The notes below the pieces were generated by a model. That model had not been told where the DNA came from, made no database searches, and saw only the letters and a list, made by a program, of their open reading frames with translations. From positions 135,174,370-135,238,369 of the forward strand of contig OZ023263.1 in the NCBI GenBank assembly GCA_964006375.1: a DNA stretch of 64,000 bases, in the 5' to 3' direction. Of the stretch, positions 60,884 to 64,000 are shown one piece after another; the first letter of the stretch is position 1; the number at the start of each line of letters is the position of its first letter. The translations under genes and the position numbers were made by a program. Origin of the DNA: Tillus elongatus. Taxonomy: Eukaryota; Arthropoda; Insecta; Coleoptera; Cleridae.

Positions 60884-62290
60884 GATTAAAACGTACTTTC
60901 AACTTGAATAAAAGAATGAAACAAATTTCATTAAGGACTGTTGGTGGTAGGTACAACATAATAAGAAAGTCCGCTAAGAATAACTTCCTCAATTATTTTT
61001 AAAATTTAAAGGTAAAGGAATGCATACAGTTTAAAATCAATGTAGGTAAACACATTGCAAAATATAAACTGATTTACAGTCCGGATGCAGCTAATTTTCA
61101 TGATTATTTTTCAAATCTTAATAACTCCATTTCTCATTAAACTAAAATATTTAGTTTTAGTACATAGTAAAGCCACTAGAAGACAACATGCACATCAAAT
61201 TTTATATACAAAATTAATTAGTTTGAAAGATACAAGTTTGTTTAAAAAAACGTGTTTTTTTTTAAATCGGTTTTTTAAATCGGTTGGTTGAGTTCACTAA
61301 CAAACTTATCTAAGTAATTAACAAAGGGAAATACCAAATTATATAATTTGGAAATTATGCACTTTTCTTTTGTAAATAGCCTGGATAAGTTTGTTAGCCA
61401 GCCCGACCAAACCAGTTTTTACAAGCAGATTCACTTTTCTTCTGGAAAATGTCTGTATGTTCAAAAATAGCAAAAATTTTTTTATGAAATTTTGAACACA
61501 AGTTGTCTTTATAAACGCAACTTATATGTTATGCATACTACATTTCAAGTTTGTAGCTTTATGAAAAGTTGAGTTAGAGGTATTAAGAAAAGTCTAGCTC
61601 AGGAGACCAAAAAAGAGCACAAGACATAAATATTTGTATGGTAAACATAATTTATTTAACTTTATAGACAGAGAGGTTTTTTTGGATTAAGTAAACAATA
61701 AATTGTGTTTTGTACCAAATAATTACATTCCTTTTCATATCTCAACTAGCACAATTGGTCGCTGGAATGTGGCAGTGACTACCATGATAACTTCTAGGTG
61801 TTTTTCCGCCAGTCGGTAATCTGTTATTAGAACGTTCCTATCACAGAGCGACCACCGAAATGGGGAATGGTTACAGCATGGTATCGGGAATTTATCCAGC
61901 TACGCTCCAACACTGTAGCCTTCATGTAGCGACGACGTGGCGAAACGGTAACAGCCAGTATCACGGCCTTATCATTACCTACTCTGTCTTCTGCTTGCTT
62001 TCTTTGTCTTGAAAATGATTCCACTGAATAATGTCTTTTACAAATTCTTATGTTCTAACACCAGGTTTGTCCTTTATTCCAATTCTATATATACTAGTGA
62101 GACTACAAATCAAGATTAATAATTAATATTGTAATGCTTTATAATTGGATGTCTTGAGTATTTAAACCTAAACGGATACAAGCTTGGTAGTTAAAATATA
62201 ATGATTTGTGCTTCCAGAAATTATGCGCCTTCGAAATTTGCAGTTTTTAATAAAACGTATAGATCACATATATACGACATTTCACATCAT
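60884..62290. other. No gene recognised; one dispersed-repeat copy and a GC-rich island
   Basis: 61365-61430 is another copy of the repeat with tttgtaaatagcctggataa and gttagccag. 61740-62060 is less AT-rich. Its minus-strand frame 62024-61827 (ESFSRQRKQAEDRVGNDKAV, then SPRRRYMKATVLERSW) has no known match, and I do not assign a function. Confidence 0.4.
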
Positions 62291-63260
62291 TACCCGCAGT
62301 TTTTTTTCTTCCTCAGGGCTCGTCCGCGTCTTTGCCGCTCCGATAGCATCACAGCCTTTGGCTTATTGTGCATGCACTTTGTCTTTTCTACTCCACCCAT
62401 TCCAAAATCACTGTGCCTTGAACTAGTCTGCACATTGACTGGTAGGGTGAAGTTTTATATTGCTCTGTCTCCAGTCTAGGCTGACCGTAGATCAGTTGTC
62501 TTTTGCAGTCCAGAGCTTTATACTCGCACAAGATGTGCTGGGCTGATTCCTCCCCCTCGCCGCAGAGTCTGCATGCCAGGTCCTCCTCGAACCGCCCCAT
62601 TTTATGCAGGTGTTTCTTGACGGCCATGTGCCCAGTCAAGAATCCTGTTATGTTTCTGAGCTGTCCCCTGCTAAGATTTAGCAGCTCCACAGCTCTCTTT
62701 GAACTGGGTTGCCCAATTAATGACTTCCTGTCTTTGAGTCCTGGACAATCTGCCTAGTATTGCCTTGTACTGTTCCCTGACCCAGAACTTGATGGTGCCC
62801 TGGCCTTGCCGTTCAATACGGCCAGGACCGGTTCTGGTCCCATAAATGGTTCTGCTGACCCTCTCTTCGCGAGACTGTCAGCTTCTTCATTGCCTTTATC
62901 CAGCCAGGTCGTTCGTCTCGTCTCAGCATTCACTTACCAGCGTGGAATTTACCTGTATGCTACTTAGGGCCTTAAGGGCTGTCTGTGGCTATGAGGATCC
63001 GCTTGTTGGTGTAGCCCCTCCTCTTGTTCTCCACACAGGATGGCATACATTTCGGCCTGAAAGACCGTTGCATTGGCTCCGAGGAAAATACTATGACTTA
63101 CCCTCGGTCCTTCCGAATAAACACCTGCCCCGGTCCCACGCTCCCCGCCGGATCCGTCCGTGAACCAGACGAGCGCGTCCCGTGGTAAGCCCGGCGTCTC
63201 CTCCCGCCATGCCTCGCGGTCGGTGATTATTACCCTCAGTACTGCAGTTTGTATCATAAT
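62290..63260 (-). pseudogene. 5'-truncated LINE, RNase H and C-terminus
   Basis: Minus strand. 63257-62964 begins AVLRVIITDREAWREETPG and has the RNase H start ALVWFTDGSGGERGTGAGV and QAEMYAILC. After a frameshift comes VTLRWVPGHKGNEGNEKADS-type sequence near 62880-62840. Then 62690-62388 has LNLSRGQLRNITGFLTGHMA, followed by CRLCGEGEESAQHILCEY, a Cys/His cluster. The element ends with an A-rich tract at about 62310. It is of the same general group as the LINE at 40816-49928, but a distinct family. Confidence 0.8.
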
Positions 63261-64000
63261 TTAATTTTCTATGCACCAAACAAATATTTTTGTAAACATT
63301 TGCTATAACTGCAAGAAAAGCAATAAATTAATTTTTAGATATTTGTCCCAGCAACAGGGGTAATAATGTAAATCTTCATCTACAAAAATGGCGCATTTCA
63401 AAACAAACACTTTGAAGTAGCATTCTCTAAAATATGGGATTTGAAAGTAGTTATAACTTGTCTTTGGTGGCGAATGCTGAAAAGCCGGAATTTAAAGTTA
63501 CTACCACTAAAAGCTATCATATCATATCATATTTAGTCACCATCAAAATTACTTGGTCAGTCAAACAAATAAAATGAACTCCATGAACAAAACAAACATA
63601 CAAAACCACAACAATAAAATTCAATGTATAAAAATATAAAAATTAAATGTATACAAAGTACGACTATGACTTCACATTGTATAGTTACTCTGCAGTAACG
63701 ACTACTTCGTAATCTATCAAATGGATGTTTATAGTTCTCCTTGCCGTTCTATGGTTCCGAAAACACAGCACACGCTTAAAATTCTGTGATTTGCCTGTAA
63801 TTTTAACCTTACAAAGTTTAAGGTTATGGTTGTTTTTGTTTACATGCACCTTTTGTACTTTCTACCATTTACATAAAAAACCAGGGGTAGTGTTATGGGG
63901 ATCTTTCGAGACCAGAAAAAGCTGTCTCCAACAATTTTTTAATCATGCCAGTGTACCAAAACTCTCTAGTTCCCATTTTTATGACATCAACGGTTCTTGG
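63261..64000. other. No gene recognised at the right edge
   Basis: AT-rich, with an (ATATC)n-like stretch (63515-63535) that may be a minus-strand LINE tail. No exon or conserved domain seen. Confidence 0.35.

Noticed and set aside
63340..63370. Possible ITFG2 exon (atttttag followed by atatttgtcccagcaacag)
   Set aside because: Too short, no clear donor, and the residues do not match the expected continuation of the protein.

Overview
This 64 kb window is AT-rich animal DNA, very probably from an arthropod. The evidence is split coding sequence with GT/AG splice sites, many eukaryotic transposable-element families (Tc1/mariner, pogo, BEL/Pao, Gypsy, Penelope-like and several LINE groups), TTAGG-like motifs and very long (TA)n arrays. 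I cannot name the species. I saw no convincing bacterial operon, rRNA, tRNA or CRISPR array.

Host gene. I recognise one, on the + strand. Exons at 37796-37867 and 50717-50864 join in phase 0 and encode the FG-GAP region of an ITFG2-like protein (ITFG2 is a KICSTOR-complex subunit in vertebrates). The 12,849 bp intron between them is filled with transposons. I found no other exon of this gene in the window.

Layout. 1-10.8 kb holds a 2.6 kb fold-back with a nested 170 bp MITE, a dead Tc1-like transposase, LINE 3' ends, and a 190 bp Penelope-type mini-element at 8518. 10.8-14.8 kb is a decayed Jockey/CR1-like LINE with a second 3' end in tandem. 15-25.6 kb holds two palindromic elements with very long inverted repeats. 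The second is an 850 bp perfect-type palindrome carrying a mariner-like transposon exactly at its centre, and a BEL/Pao retrotransposon in its right arm. 25.7-28.1 kb is a decayed Penelope-like element (minus strand) between two (TA)n arrays. 30.5-37.4 kb holds a pogo-like transposon and two more DUF4817-type mariner relics. 37.8-50.9 kb is the ITFG2-like exon pair, with an RTE-like LINE, a LOA/I-group LINE inside it, and a nearly intact Gypsy element inside that. Each of the two inner insertions has perfect target-site duplications (TSDs). 51-56 kb has MITEs, microsatellites, a 142 bp tandem array and a 5'-truncated LINE with a (TTA)n tail. 56.6-60.9 kb is a young Penelope-like element with RT and GIY-YIG domains, a 1.2 kb inverted partial copy and a perfect 12 bp TSD. 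62.3-63.3 kb is the 3' end of an RNase H-bearing LINE.

Main points of interest: (1) the large and miniature Penelope-type elements share the same asymmetric inverted/forward layout and the same ATGTTTTTGT motif in their duplicated targets; (2) a mariner-like element sits at the exact centre of a palindrome and carries its transposase N-terminus inside its own inverted repeats; (3) the four-level nest inside the ITFG2-like intron gives a relative insertion order.
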